Source of the DNA: Nocardia cyriacigeorgica GUH-2
Lineage (GTDB): Bacteria > Actinomycetota > Actinomycetes > Mycobacteriales > Mycobacteriaceae
Reading direction: 5' to 3'
DNA: 64,000 nucleotides
NCBI RefSeq assembly: GCF_000284035.1
Contig: NC_016887.1
Location: 3,286,001 to 3,350,000 of the forward strand
Shown here: piece after piece, positions 55,541 through 64,000 of the stretch
Layout of the letters: each line of letters opens with the position of its first letter
Position numbering within the stretch: the first letter of the stretch is position 1
Notes under the pieces: generated by a model
Databases searched by the model: none
What the model was told of the DNA's origin: nothing
Seen by the model: the letters and a program-made list of their open reading frames with translations, nothing else
Program-made: the position numbers and the translations under genes

Positions 55541-55715
55541 TCGCGGCACGCCGGCCACGGGTCGAGCGTTGTGCTGTGCGTGCAATGCCGACACCATTCG
55601 CCCTGTCGGTTTCCCCATTTTGCTGGTAAGCGGCTGTGCTGAGCGTGCCGCCCAGAGCGACTAGCGGCTGACGATTGCCACCGCGGTCGTCTACCGTTCG
55701 CGGAGTGAGTGTGCG

Positions 55716-56689
55716 TTGGGTGAGAGGCGGCGGCAGTTGCTGGTGTACGACAGCGAGCTGATCGCGGCCGCCGACCGGGCCGCAGCCTTGGATGCGGTGT
55801 TCAACGACCATGAGAACCCGCAGTCGGTGACCTTCGTGGCCGACCGGGAAATCAAGCACCGGATGTCGATGGCCGATCTCGGGCCGGGCGTGCATGTGGT
55901 GCGCAATACCGGAACCGGGCTGTGTGTCGTGCGCAGCGCACGCCACGTCGCGCAGGGCGCGCCGGAGCAGTTCGCGATGTTCATGCCGGTCCGCGGCGCG
56001 GGACTGCTCACCACCGCCGAGGGTGCCGCGCTCACCGAAGCGGGACAGGTGACGTTGATCGACACCTCTCGGCCATATGTGTATCGCCAGTCGGCTGTGT
56101 CGGACAACAAGGTCGTGATCTTCGACCCCGGCCTGCTGGATGTGCCGGTCGATGTCATCCGCGACGCGGCACCGTTTCTGCCGGCCAGTCCCGTCTATCC
56201 GCTGGTTCGCGCTCACTTCGCGGAGCTGTGCAACACCACCACCGAACTGCCCACGGAGGCGGCCCAGGCGGTTGGGCAGGCCACCGTTCAACTCGTGCGG
56301 GCATTGGTGACCACGGCACGAGATGAGCGCAGTGGCCGGGCGGCGATGGACGACAGCCTCGTCGTGCGGGTCGGGCTCTACATCGACGCCCACCTGCACG
56401 ACCCAGCGCTGACTCCCCGTCGCATCGCCGAAGCGCACGATGTCTCGTTGCGGAGACTGTATTCCCGCTGGGCGGAGGCGGGCCGTCGGACCGGCATCGC
56501 CGAATGGATCATTCGCCGTCGATTACGAAGAGCCGCAGCGATTCTCACGAATCGCCGAGCGAGCCGGTAGTCGCCGAGGTGGCCCGGCGCACCGGGTTCA
56601 CCAACGTGAGCCATTTCAACCGGCGCTTCCGCGCCGAGTACGGCATGGCGCCGCTGCAATGGCGCAGCCTGCAGCGGGCCGGACGATGA
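55716..56689 (+). pseudogene. AraC-family regulator split by a frameshift
   Basis: The first frame gives an AraC_binding-like sensor domain (about 1-190) and the first helix-turn-helix (LTPRRIAEAHDVSLRRLYSR), then stops at 56570. The second helix-turn-helix and family end (VAEVARRTGFTNVSHFNRRF, YGMAPLQWR) are in another frame up to 56689. One small indel near 56530-56565 explains this; it may be real decay or a sequencing error. The start is uncertain (TTG at 55716). The end overlaps the next gene (ATGA). Confidence 0.75.
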
Positions 56690-57666
56690 CCGCACGGCGC
56701 CGCATCGGCATTCTGGTATTCGATGGTGTGAAGATGCTCGACTACACCGGGCCTGCCGAAGTGTTCGTGGAAGCCAATCAGTCGCTGCCCGGCTATGACG
56801 TGGTCACTGTCTCCCCCGATGGCGAGCCGGTGGTGACATCGCTCGGCACTCAGGTCTGCGTGATGGGCAGCGCCACGGACGCGGGGCCCTTCGACACCGT
56901 GCTGATCCCCGGTAGTGAGCTGCCGCCTGCCCGTTTCGTCACTCCCGAGGTTCTCGCCGCCACCGCTCACTTGGCGCGCCGCACCCGCAGACTCGCTTCG
57001 ATCTGCAGTGGGGCATTCGTCCTGGCCGAACTCGGTGTGCTGAACGGGCGGCGCGCGACGACCCACTGGAAGTTCACCCGTGATCTCGCGGCGCGTTTCC
57101 CTGATGTCCTGGTGGATCCTGATGCGATCTATGTGCGAGACGGATCGGTGTACTCCTCGGCGGGTGTCGCCGCAGGCATCGACCTGGCGCTCGCACTGGT
57201 CGAGGACGACCACGGTTCGGCGGTAGCGCGCCGGGTCGCCCAGTCCCTGCTGGTGTACATGCAGCGCGGCGGCGGACAGTCGCAGTTCTCGGCGGCGCTG
57301 AGCGGTCCCGTTCCGCGTAGTCCCCTGGTGCGCGCACTGGCCGATCTGATCTACGCCGACCCCGCCCGGCCGTATACGGTGCAGCTGCTCGCGGCGCATG
57401 CGCGGGTCAGCCCTCGCCACCTCACACGATTGTTTCGTGAGGAACTCGACAGTTCGCCCGCGGAGTATGTGGCGTTCGTACGGTTCACCGTCGCCCGGGA
57501 CAAACTCGACGCCGGATACACCGTCACCGAAGCGGCCGCGCTGGCCGGGTACGGGAGCAGTGAGGTGATGCGGCGGGCCTTCGTGGCCCGGCTCGGGGTT
57601 TCACCGAAGAAGTACCAGCAACGTTTCCGCACCACCATCGCCGATCGCGCGCCCGAGCATGTCTGA
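56686..57666 (+). CDS. GlxA-like regulator (DJ-1/PfpI domain plus AraC helix-turn-helix)
   Basis: A 326-residue protein. Residues 5-185 are a DJ-1/PfpI-like domain with the nucleophile-elbow motif LASICSGAFVLAELG, though such domains in GlxA regulators are usually non-catalytic sensors. Residues 220-315 hold the AraC DNA-binding domain (VQLLAAHARVSPRHLTRLFRE and VTEAAALAGYGSSEVMRRAF). Its ATG overlaps the stop of the frameshifted AraC gene. It probably controls the hydrolase genes that follow. Confidence 0.9.
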   Translation: MTARRRIGILVFDGVKMLDYTGPAEVFVEANQSLPGYDVVTVSPDGEPVVTSLGTQVCVMGSATDAGPFDTVLIPGSELPPARFVTPEVLAATAHLARRTRRLASICSGAFVLAELGVLNGRRATTHWKFTRDLAARFPDVLVDPDAIYVRDGSVYSSAGVAAGIDLALALVEDDHGSAVARRVAQSLLVYMQRGGGQSQFSAALSGPVPRSPLVRALADLIYADPARPYTVQLLAAHARVSPRHLTRLFREELDSSPAEYVAFVRFTVARDKLDAGYTVTEAAALAGYGSSEVMRRAFVARLGVSPKKYQQRFRTTIADRAPEHV

Positions 57667-57763
57667 TTTGTAGGGATTTTTGGCTCGCCGAGCGGGGCGC
57701 GGAACCGATTTGGTGACCAAGACTGAAGGCCACAGTTCCTCCTCCTCATCAGGATTGGTCATC

Positions 57764-58726
57764 ATGCCCGGAAATCCCCATGGCCTGCCGCTCGAACCGG
57801 CCGCGCAAGCGTTCGTCGACGCCACCTCCGAGCCTCCGTACCTCTACCAGCTGCCGCCGGAGGAGGGACGCAAAGCGGTGGATGCCGTCCAGGACTCCCC
57901 GATCGACAAGCCCGCGATCGACGAGGAGTGGATCACCGTCTCCGGCGGTCCTACCGGCTCGGTGCCGGTGCGCATCGTCAAGCCGGTCGATGCCTCGGCC
58001 CCCTTGCCGGTGATCGTCTACACCCATGGCGCCGGGTGGGTTTTCGGCGACGCTCACACCCACGACCGGCTGGTCCGCGACCTGGCCGTCGGCGCCGATG
58101 CCGCCGTGGTCTTTCCCGAGTACGACCGCTCGCCCGAGGTGGGCTACCCCATCGCGAACGAGCAGTCCTACCGCGTCGCGCAGTGGGTCAGCACCGAGGG
58201 CGCGGCCAAGGGCCTGGACTCCTCGCGGATCGCGATCGCCGGAGATTCGGTGGGCGGCAATATGGCCATCGCCCTGACCTTGATGGCGAAAGAGCGCGCA
58301 GACGTATCCTTCCGGGCGCAGGTGCTGTTCTATCCGGTCACCGATGCCAACTTCGATACCGGGTCCTATCAGCAGTTCGCCGAAGGTTATTTCCTCACCC
58401 GCGACGGTATGCGGTGGTTCTGGGATCAGTACACCACCAGCGACGCCCAGCGGGCCGAGATCACGGCTTCTCCCCTGCGCGCGAGCCTCGACCAGCTCGC
58501 GGACCTGCCTCCCGCACTGGTCATTACCGCGGAAGCCGACGTGCTGCGGGATGAAGGGGAAGCCTTCGCGGGCAAGCTCCGGGCGGCCGGTGTGCCCGTC
58601 ACCGCCGTCCGCTATGGCGGGATCGTCCACGACTTCGTCATGGTCAACTCCCTGCACCAGACCCAGGCCGCACGCGCCGCCGTCGCCCAGGCGGTCGCCC
58701 ATCTGCGCGCCGCGCTACACGGCTGA
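57764..58726 (+). CDS. Alpha/beta hydrolase, hormone-sensitive-lipase-like
   Basis: A 320-residue cytosolic esterase. YTHGAGWVFG is the oxyanion HGGG-like motif (Ala in place of one Gly). Catalytic residues are Ser in IAGDSVGGNMA, Asp in ITAEADVLRDEG and His in GIVHDFVM. The preferred start (MPGNPHGLPLEP) is inside a longer frame. It belongs to the Abhydrolase_3 family, which cleaves acyl esters. It precedes two more alpha/beta hydrolases with short gaps, suggesting an operon. Confidence 0.9.
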   Translation: MPGNPHGLPLEPAAQAFVDATSEPPYLYQLPPEEGRKAVDAVQDSPIDKPAIDEEWITVSGGPTGSVPVRIVKPVDASAPLPVIVYTHGAGWVFGDAHTHDRLVRDLAVGADAAVVFPEYDRSPEVGYPIANEQSYRVAQWVSTEGAAKGLDSSRIAIAGDSVGGNMAIALTLMAKERADVSFRAQVLFYPVTDANFDTGSYQQFAEGYFLTRDGMRWFWDQYTTSDAQRAEITASPLRASLDQLADLPPALVITAEADVLRDEGEAFAGKLRAAGVPVTAVRYGGIVHDFVMVNSLHQTQAARAAVAQAVAHLRAALHG

Positions 58727-58740
58727 AAGGACGCGCGCTC

Positions 58741-59526
58741 ATGCGGACAACGACATTCACCGGATTGCTCGCCGCCGCCCTGTGCGGTATCTGTGCCAGT
58801 GCGCTGACGGTGCCGACGGCGCAAGCAGTGTCGCAGGAGCCGACGATCGTGCTGGTGCACGGCGCCTTCGCCGACGGCACCAGCTGGGACGGCGTCGCGG
58901 CCGACCTGCGTGCCGACGGACATCACGTGGTGACACCGGCCAACCCGTTGCGCGGGCCGGCTTCCGACGCGCAGGCCATCGAAGGGGTCCTCGCCGGCAT
59001 CGACGGCCCGATCGTTCTCGTCGGCCACTCATATGGCGGAGCCGTCATCACCAACGTCTCCGATCCCGATGTCACGGCGCTGGTGTATATCGCGGCGTTC
59101 GCGCCGCACCAGAACGAGCCGACCCAACTGGCGCTGGATCCGATCCGCTATCCGGGAAGTCGTCTGCTGCCACCCGCCCTGGCGGTGACCAGCACAGACG
59201 CCGGTCTCGACGCCTATGTCGATCCCCGCTACTTCCGGGAGGTCTTCGCCCAGGACGTCGGCGAGCAGACCGTCACCGACATGATCGCCCACCAGCGTTC
59301 ACTCGCCCTCACCGCCAACCTCGAACCCTCGGGTCCGCCCGCCTGGGCCACCGTGCCCAGCTGGTACCTCGTCGCCGAACAGGACCGCGTCATCCCCCCG
59401 GCCTCCCAACGCGCCATGGCAGCCCGCATGGGTGCGCGCACCAGCGAGATCTCCGCATCGCATGCGTGCCTCGTTTCCCGGCCCGCCGCCGTCGCCGACC
59501 TCATCGCCGAGGCGGCCGATCAGTGA
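58741..59526 (+). CDS. Secreted alpha/beta hydrolase
   Basis: A 261-residue protein with a signal peptide (hydrophobic core LLAAALCGICASAL, cleavage near AQA). IVLVHGAFADGTSW gives the oxyanion region, VLVGHSYGGAV the nucleophile, AEQDRVIPP the acid and ASHACLVSRP the histidine. It resembles EstC/salicylic acid-binding protein-type hydrolases. Gap to the previous gene is 14 bp and it overlaps the next by 4 bp (GTGA). Confidence 0.9.
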   Translation: MRTTTFTGLLAAALCGICASALTVPTAQAVSQEPTIVLVHGAFADGTSWDGVAADLRADGHHVVTPANPLRGPASDAQAIEGVLAGIDGPIVLVGHSYGGAVITNVSDPDVTALVYIAAFAPHQNEPTQLALDPIRYPGSRLLPPALAVTSTDAGLDAYVDPRYFREVFAQDVGEQTVTDMIAHQRSLALTANLEPSGPPAWATVPSWYLVAEQDRVIPPASQRAMAARMGARTSEISASHACLVSRPAAVADLIAEAADQ

Positions 59527-60383
59527 CAGGAAATCCGTTGTCCCCCAGTATCGACCAGCACACTCTCGACCAGATCGACCGAGCCAACGGCAGCAGCCAC
59601 ACCCCCGTCGCCTTCATTCACGGCCTCTGGCTGCTGGCCGGCAGTTGGGACCGTTGGGCCGCACTGTTCGCCGACGCCGGTTATGCGCCGGTCGCGCCGT
59701 GCTGGCCCGATGATCCGGAGACAGTCGAGCGGGCCCGCGCTCATCCCGACGTGTTCGCGGGCAAAACCGTCGGCCGAGTCGCCGGCCATTACGCCGAGAT
59801 CATCGGCCGGCTGGACCGCAAACCCGCGGTGATCGGCCACTCCTTCGGGGGTTTGCTCACTCAGATCCTCGCCGGCCGCGGACTGTCCGTTGCCTCGGTC
59901 GCCATCGATGCCGCGCCTTTTCGCGGAGTACTCCCACTGCCCATCAGCTCACTGCGCGCGGCCGCACCGGTGCTCGGCAACCCCGTAAACCGCTCCCGCG
60001 CAGTGTCATTGACCTTCGAGCAGTTCAGGTTCAGTTTCGCCAACGCCGTCGACGAGGACGAGGCGAAACAGCTGTTCGAAACCTTTGCTGTACCCGCCCC
60101 TGGCGCTCCCCTGTTCCAGGCGGCAGCTGCCAACCGCAATCCCTGGTCGGAGACCAAGGTCGACACCCGCAACCCGGAACGCGGGCCGTTGCTGATCATT
60201 TCGGGAGAAAAGGACAACACCGTCCCCCGGGCGATCTCGATGGCCGCCTACCGCAAACAACAGGCCAACCCCGATATCACCGAGTTCGTCGAGATACCGG
60301 ACCGCGGACATTCGATCACCATCGACAGCGGTTGGCGCGAGGTCGCCGAAACCTGCTTGGCATTCATCCGCCGCTTCGCCTGA
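59523..60383 (+). CDS. Alpha/beta hydrolase
   Basis: About 286 residues from a GTG that overlaps the upstream stop. VAFIHGLWLLAGSWDRW, VIGHSFGGLLTQ (nucleophile Ser), ISGEKDNTVP (Asp) and PDRGHSITID (His) form a complete catalytic triad of the haloperoxidase/lipase-like group. No signal peptide. Longer upstream frame is a shadow of the previous gene. Confidence 0.9.
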   Translation: MTGNPLSPSIDQHTLDQIDRANGSSHTPVAFIHGLWLLAGSWDRWAALFADAGYAPVAPCWPDDPETVERARAHPDVFAGKTVGRVAGHYAEIIGRLDRKPAVIGHSFGGLLTQILAGRGLSVASVAIDAAPFRGVLPLPISSLRAAAPVLGNPVNRSRAVSLTFEQFRFSFANAVDEDEAKQLFETFAVPAPGAPLFQAAAANRNPWSETKVDTRNPERGPLLIISGEKDNTVPRAISMAAYRKQQANPDITEFVEIPDRGHSITIDSGWREVAETCLAFIRRFA

Positions 60384-60770
60384 CCGGCACCCAACGAAGC
60401 TCGATTGTCGTCTCCGGCCCGGTGCCGGGCCGGGGGTCGCAGCGGGACCCCTGTCCGTGGAGCGTCGTAAGCCTCGAAACGACGGTAGCCCACGACCGCC
60501 TCGATCAGAGCATGAGCCGGCGACGATCGTGGAGTCGAGTTCGATCTCGCCGGCCACGACCGAGGCGTGGTCGGCGGGCCCGGGCAGCCGGGGCATCTCG
60601 CCGGGCAGGTCGGTCGTTCATCCCGGGCCCGGCGCAGCACCCAGGAAACGAACACGAAGGTTCCCGGCCACCGGGAGACGTCCTTGGGGGCCGGTCGGGC
60701 CGAACTTAGTGTGACTCCGGCCACTGGGACGTCCCAGTTCGGCCTTGCCAAGACCCGCTAGGGAGTCCCT
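60384..60770. other. Intergenic region
   Basis: About 390 bp between hydrolase and phosphatase genes. It starts with a short hairpin (60414-60433). Minus-strand frames such as VVAGEIELDSTIVAG look like a remnant but cannot be assigned. Confidence 0.4.
60414..60433. terminator. Short GC hairpin after hydrolase operon
   Basis: CCGGCCCGG and CCGGGCCGG with a 2-nt loop, 31 bp past the third hydrolase stop. Plausible terminator. Confidence 0.5.
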
Positions 60771-61487
60771 ATGAACCTGATGAAGTCTCGCCTGTTCGCG
60801 ATGATCGCAGCGATCGTCGCGGCGGTGGCGCTCATGGCAGTCGGAGCAGGTGGTGCCGCCGCTGCGCCGAAGACCGGTGAAATGTTCCTGACCTTTGTCC
60901 GTCACGGCGAATCGGCCGGCAATAGTTCCGGCCTGATCGACACTTCCGTTCCCGGACCCGGCCTGACCGAGACGGGGCGGGCGCAAGCGGCCGCGGTCGC
61001 CCAGCTGCTGGCCGATTGCAAGTTCGACGGCGTGTACGCCTCGACGATGGTGCGGACCCAGCAGACGGCGGAGCCGACCTCGCAACTGTGCGGTCATTCC
61101 ACCGTCGTCGAGGAGGGGCTGCACGAGATCGAGGCAGGCGTCTACGAGGGCACGCCGGAGAAGGACGCGCGCGAGGGCTACCTGGCCGCACCGATCCAGT
61201 GGCTGCAGGGCAACCTGGACGCCCGGATTCCCGGCTCGATCAACGGCCATGAGTTCAAGAAGCGCATGGACGATTCCCTCCAGGACATCCAGGACCGCGG
61301 CCACAAGCGCGCGGTGATCTTCTCCCATGGCGGCGCCATCATGTTCTGGACGCTCATGTCCGTCTCCAACCCCGACATGAGCAAGCTGCAGTCCGATCCG
61401 CTGCACAACACCGGCCGGGTGGTTGTGAAGGGCACTCCGGCGAAGGGCTGGAAGCTCGTCTCGTGGGACGGTCATGCCGCGGGCTGA
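60771..61487 (+). CDS. Secreted histidine phosphatase (phosphoglycerate mutase-like)
   Basis: A 238-residue protein with a signal peptide (cleavage near GGAAAA). FVRHGESAGN carries the phosphoryl-accepting His; ASTMVRTQQTAEP and EIEAGVYEG supply the conserved Arg and Glu; FSHGGAIM has the second His. It is the histidine phosphatase superfamily, here exported; the substrate could be a phosphate ester outside the cell. The gene is followed by a strong terminator. Confidence 0.9.
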   Translation: MNLMKSRLFAMIAAIVAAVALMAVGAGGAAAAPKTGEMFLTFVRHGESAGNSSGLIDTSVPGPGLTETGRAQAAAVAQLLADCKFDGVYASTMVRTQQTAEPTSQLCGHSTVVEEGLHEIEAGVYEGTPEKDAREGYLAAPIQWLQGNLDARIPGSINGHEFKKRMDDSLQDIQDRGHKRAVIFSHGGAIMFWTLMSVSNPDMSKLQSDPLHNTGRVVVKGTPAKGWKLVSWDGHAAG

Positions 61488-61547
61488 GTCCGACCGGCTC
61501 GTTGTGGCTGCCGCCGTCACGAGTTGATCAGCGACTGAGCGCCACAC

Positions 61548-61584
61548 CATGGTCCGCTGCCGCACTTGCCGGCAGCGGACCATG
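61548..61584. terminator. Terminator hairpin
   Basis: A perfect 15-bp stem (CATGGTCCGCTGCCG with its complement) around 7 nt, 61 bp after the phosphatase stop. Confidence 0.8.
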
Positions 61585-61781
61585 CGCTTGTCACAGGGGC
61601 ACGACATACTGATTGGGCCACCCGAGCAAAGGCGCCCGTGGGCACTGACATACGAGCGCATCGCGGACCGGCCCGAACTGTGACTGCTGACACGATTCGG
61701 GACGGTGTGGAGGGTGTATCCGGTAGGCGCGGCGTTCGTCGCAGGATCGTCCTGTCCGGATCATGAAGGAGCCCAATCCTT

Positions 61782-63617
61782 ATGCCCGCCGACCGACACT
61801 CTCCCGCCCCCGACGAGCGATTGCTGTCCGCGCTGCGCCGCTACATTCGAGCCAGGGGTGCCGGTTACCTCGATGATCCGAATATCACCTCGATCGGTGT
61901 CGGCTACAAGATCACCGATGGTGAGCGGACCGATACGGTGTCGTTGCAGTTCACCGTGGGCAGGAAGGTCGCGCTCGAGCGGTTGGAGTCGTTGGGCACG
62001 ACCGCGATTCCGGAATCGATCGCGGTAGACGAGTTCGACGTGCCGACCGATGTGCTCGAGCGCCGGTACGAACCGTCGTATCGCGTGGTCACCGAGGCCA
62101 GCCCGCCGGAGACGAAGGTGCGGCGTGATCCGGTCGTGCCGGGTATCAGCGTTGCCAATATCAACGAGACCGCGGGCACTCTCGGGTGCATCGTCTACGA
62201 CGCCACCGACGGCACCCCGCTGGTGCTGAGCAATTGGCACGTCCTGCACGGCCCCCGGGGCGCGATCGGCGATGTGGTCGTCCAGCCCGGCCCGCACGAC
62301 GACAACCGGACCGACCGCAACCGCCTCGGCGTGCTCACCCGCTCGCACCTCGGCATCGCCGGTGACTGTGCCGTCGCCACGATCGAGGACCGCCGGTTCG
62401 ACACCGGCATCCTCGGCATCGATGTCACCCCCACCGAACTCGGTGACCCGGAACTCGGCGATACCGTGATCAAGAGCGGGCGCACCACCTCGGTCACCCA
62501 CGGTGTGGTGCGGCGGGTCGACGTCATCGTCAAGATCAATTATGGCGCCGCCGGCGAACAACGGATCGGCTGTTTCGAAATCGGCCCGGATTCCGCGCAT
62601 CCCGCGCCCGGCGAGGAGATCAGCCGCGGCGGCGACTCCGGGGCGGTCTGGCTGTTCACCGCCGACGGCAAGCCCGGCACCGTGCTGGCCGGACTGCATT
62701 TCGGCGGCGAAACCGATTCCAGCCCGGACGAACACGCCCTGGCGTGCCTGCCGCGATCGGTCTTCGAAAAGCTCGAGATCAACCTCACTCCCCCGGCCAC
62801 GGCCCAGACCACTGCCCCGGCCGGCTATGACGTGGACTTCCTCGGCGTCGGTGTCGATCTGCCTGCCATCGATCCCGGTCTCGCCGACGACACGTTCAGC
62901 CTCGACGGCTCCACCACCATCGCCTACACCCACTTCTCCCTCGCGCTCAGCACCTCGCGGCGCTTCCCCCGCTGGGTCGCGTGGAACATCGACGGCGGCG
63001 ACATCAAGAAACTGGGCCGCAAGGGCCTCGAGTTCGTCCTGGACCCCCGGATCCCGGCCGAGTTCCAGGTCGGCAACGAACTCTACCGCGACAACCGGAT
63101 CGACCGCGGACACATCGCTCGACGCGCCGACCTGCTCTGGGGCCCACAACCCGAAGCCGAACAGGCCAACAAGGATTCGTTCTACTACACCAACATCGCC
63201 CCGCAGATGGACGACTTCAACCAGAGCAGCCGCGACGGCGTCTGGGGGCGGATCGAGGACGCCGTCTTCGCCGACGCCGATGTCGACAACCTGCGCGTCA
63301 GCCTCATCGCCGGCCCAGTCTTCCGCGACGACGACCGCACCTACCGCGGCGTCCGGATCCCCCGCGAGTACTTCAAGATCGTCGTCTACCTGGACAAGGG
63401 CGTACTGCAGAGCCGGGCATTCCTGCTCACCCAGAACCTCGACCAACTCGAAGCCCTCGACCTCGACGAGTTCCGCACCTATCAGGTCACGGTCCCGGAG
63501 ATCGAGAAACGCACCGGGCTTCGCTTCCCCGAAGCCGTCCACAATGCCGACACCGCGACGACCGAGTCGACCGGACGAACTGCGCCCCTCGACTCGGTCG
63601 AGGACATTCGCTGGTAA
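61782..63617 (+). CDS. Trypsin-like protease / NUC1-type nuclease fusion
   Basis: A 611-residue protein; AAGGAG lies about 10 bases before the ATG. The N-terminal module (20-115, NITSIGVGYKITDGERTD) is common in actinobacterial trypsin-like proteins. The protease triad is His153 in LSNWHVLHG, Asp195 in IAGDCAVATIED and Ser286 in RGGDSGAVW. From about 375 a DNA/RNA non-specific endonuclease follows, with DRGHIARRAD (catalytic His444) and TNIAPQMDDFNQ (metal Asn471). No signal peptide is seen, so it may act in the cytosol. One possibility is proteolytic control of nuclease activity. Confidence 0.88.
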   Translation: MPADRHSPAPDERLLSALRRYIRARGAGYLDDPNITSIGVGYKITDGERTDTVSLQFTVGRKVALERLESLGTTAIPESIAVDEFDVPTDVLERRYEPSYRVVTEASPPETKVRRDPVVPGISVANINETAGTLGCIVYDATDGTPLVLSNWHVLHGPRGAIGDVVVQPGPHDDNRTDRNRLGVLTRSHLGIAGDCAVATIEDRRFDTGILGIDVTPTELGDPELGDTVIKSGRTTSVTHGVVRRVDVIVKINYGAAGEQRIGCFEIGPDSAHPAPGEEISRGGDSGAVWLFTADGKPGTVLAGLHFGGETDSSPDEHALACLPRSVFEKLEINLTPPATAQTTAPAGYDVDFLGVGVDLPAIDPGLADDTFSLDGSTTIAYTHFSLALSTSRRFPRWVAWNIDGGDIKKLGRKGLEFVLDPRIPAEFQVGNELYRDNRIDRGHIARRADLLWGPQPEAEQANKDSFYYTNIAPQMDDFNQSSRDGVWGRIEDAVFADADVDNLRVSLIAGPVFRDDDRTYRGVRIPREYFKIVVYLDKGVLQSRAFLLTQNLDQLEALDLDEFRTYQVTVPEIEKRTGLRFPEAVHNADTATTESTGRTAPLDSVEDIRW

Positions 63618-63635
63618 CCCGCGCCTACGGCACGC

Positions 63636-64000
63636 TCACCGCACGGCGAGGGCGATGAACTGTGTCGGTGCGTCCATCCCCGGGGTCGCACCGAAGTTGT
63701 CGTCGGCGACCAGAATGAGGGTGCGTTCACCGGAGGGCAGCTTCGGCCCCCAGGTCATGCCTTCCACGATGCCGAGGCGCGTGAGACCGAGCCGGCCCAG
63801 GTCGGCGACCAGACGTTTGCGGGCCGGCTGGAGATCCGGTTTCGAGGTGAGCGCATCGAGGCCGCTGGTATCGGTGGCGCCGCGCAGGTCGGCCTCGAAG
63901 ATCTTGATGGTGACCCCGGCGGACGACACCCCGCGCTCGAGAACCAGATACCGATCGGGGTTCTGGCTGCCTGCGGTCAGGATCGCCGAGACGCTGTTGA
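63636..64000 (-). CDS. Esterase-like activity of phytase family protein, partial
   Basis: The minus frame continues past the right edge, so this is the C-terminal ~120 residues only. RKRLVADLGRLGL, IVEGMTWGPKLPSGERTLILVADDNF and TQFIALAVR match the end of the phytase-esterase-like beta-propeller family (often secreted). The start and any signal peptide are outside the window. It is convergent with the protease-nuclease gene, 18 bp apart. Confidence 0.8.
   Translation of the reverse strand, partial: NSVSAILTAGSQNPDRYLVLERGVSSAGVTIKIFEADLRGATDTSGLDALTSKPDLQPARKRLVADLGRLGLTRLGIVEGMTWGPKLPSGERTLILVADDNFGATPGMDAPTQFIALAVR

Noticed and set aside
61761..63542. 593-residue open frame on the minus strand
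   Set aside because: It is antisense to the protease-nuclease fusion and is glycine/aspartate-rich, as expected for a high-GC shadow.
1..64000. CRISPR array
   Set aside because: No regularly spaced direct repeats with unique spacers were seen; the repeats found are protein-coding (pentapeptides, GL-rich) or operator-like.

Overview
The window is high-GC DNA with dense, often overlapping genes, leaderless-looking starts, two P450s, a DUF574-type methyltransferase, an Acg-like nitroreductase and Ltp-type surface proteins. This points to an actinomycete, most likely Nocardia or a close relative. That assignment is inference; no rRNA or core marker is present.

Layout. 1-15.5 kb: a minus-strand group (P450, small sigma-region-4-like protein, LuxR ATPase regulator, Acg-like nitroreductase), small secreted proteins, an AraC regulator, a pentapeptide-repeat membrane protein, and a lower-GC cassette (9.6-14.8 kb) with two paralogous orphan proteins, a C2-like protein and a hemopexin-repeat/amidase fusion. 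15.5-26.1 kb: nine minus-strand genes, seven of whose eight junctions overlap or lie within 3 bp (DUF574 methyltransferase, P450, ferredoxin/prephenate-dehydratase-like fusion, NAD(P) dehydrogenase, nucleotidyltransferase, cupin, amidohydrolase, methyltransferase), with galE 29 bp further on. A zinc-ribbon/XRE/TPR regulator and a creatininase-family enzyme face them across an AT-rich inverted repeat. This looks like an undescribed small-molecule gene cluster.

26-51.3 kb: an accessory, defence-rich region. It holds AbiTii-type genes, an IS256-family element flanked by two truncated genes, a large orphan protein with two Rx4H (HEPN-like) motifs, decayed IS5 and histidine kinase remnants, and a type I restriction system (hsdM-hsdS-mrr translationally coupled, hsdR separate). 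An Ltp-type protein sits between mrr and hsdR. There are also two membrane-anchored Mrr-like nucleases and two secreted or lipid-anchored orphans. It ends in a large serine recombinase whose last codons lie inside a tRNA-Leu(GAG) gene, which marks the probable right edge of an integrated element.

51.3-64 kb: a more chromosomal-looking stretch. It has a cinA remnant, an acyl-CoA dehydrogenase facing a TetR regulator over four CAGTACT repeats, a truncated NACHT-type gene, CinA-C, a frameshifted AraC gene, a GlxA-like regulator, three alpha/beta hydrolases, a secreted histidine phosphatase, a trypsin-like protease/NUC1 nuclease fusion, and the end of a phytase-esterase-like gene.
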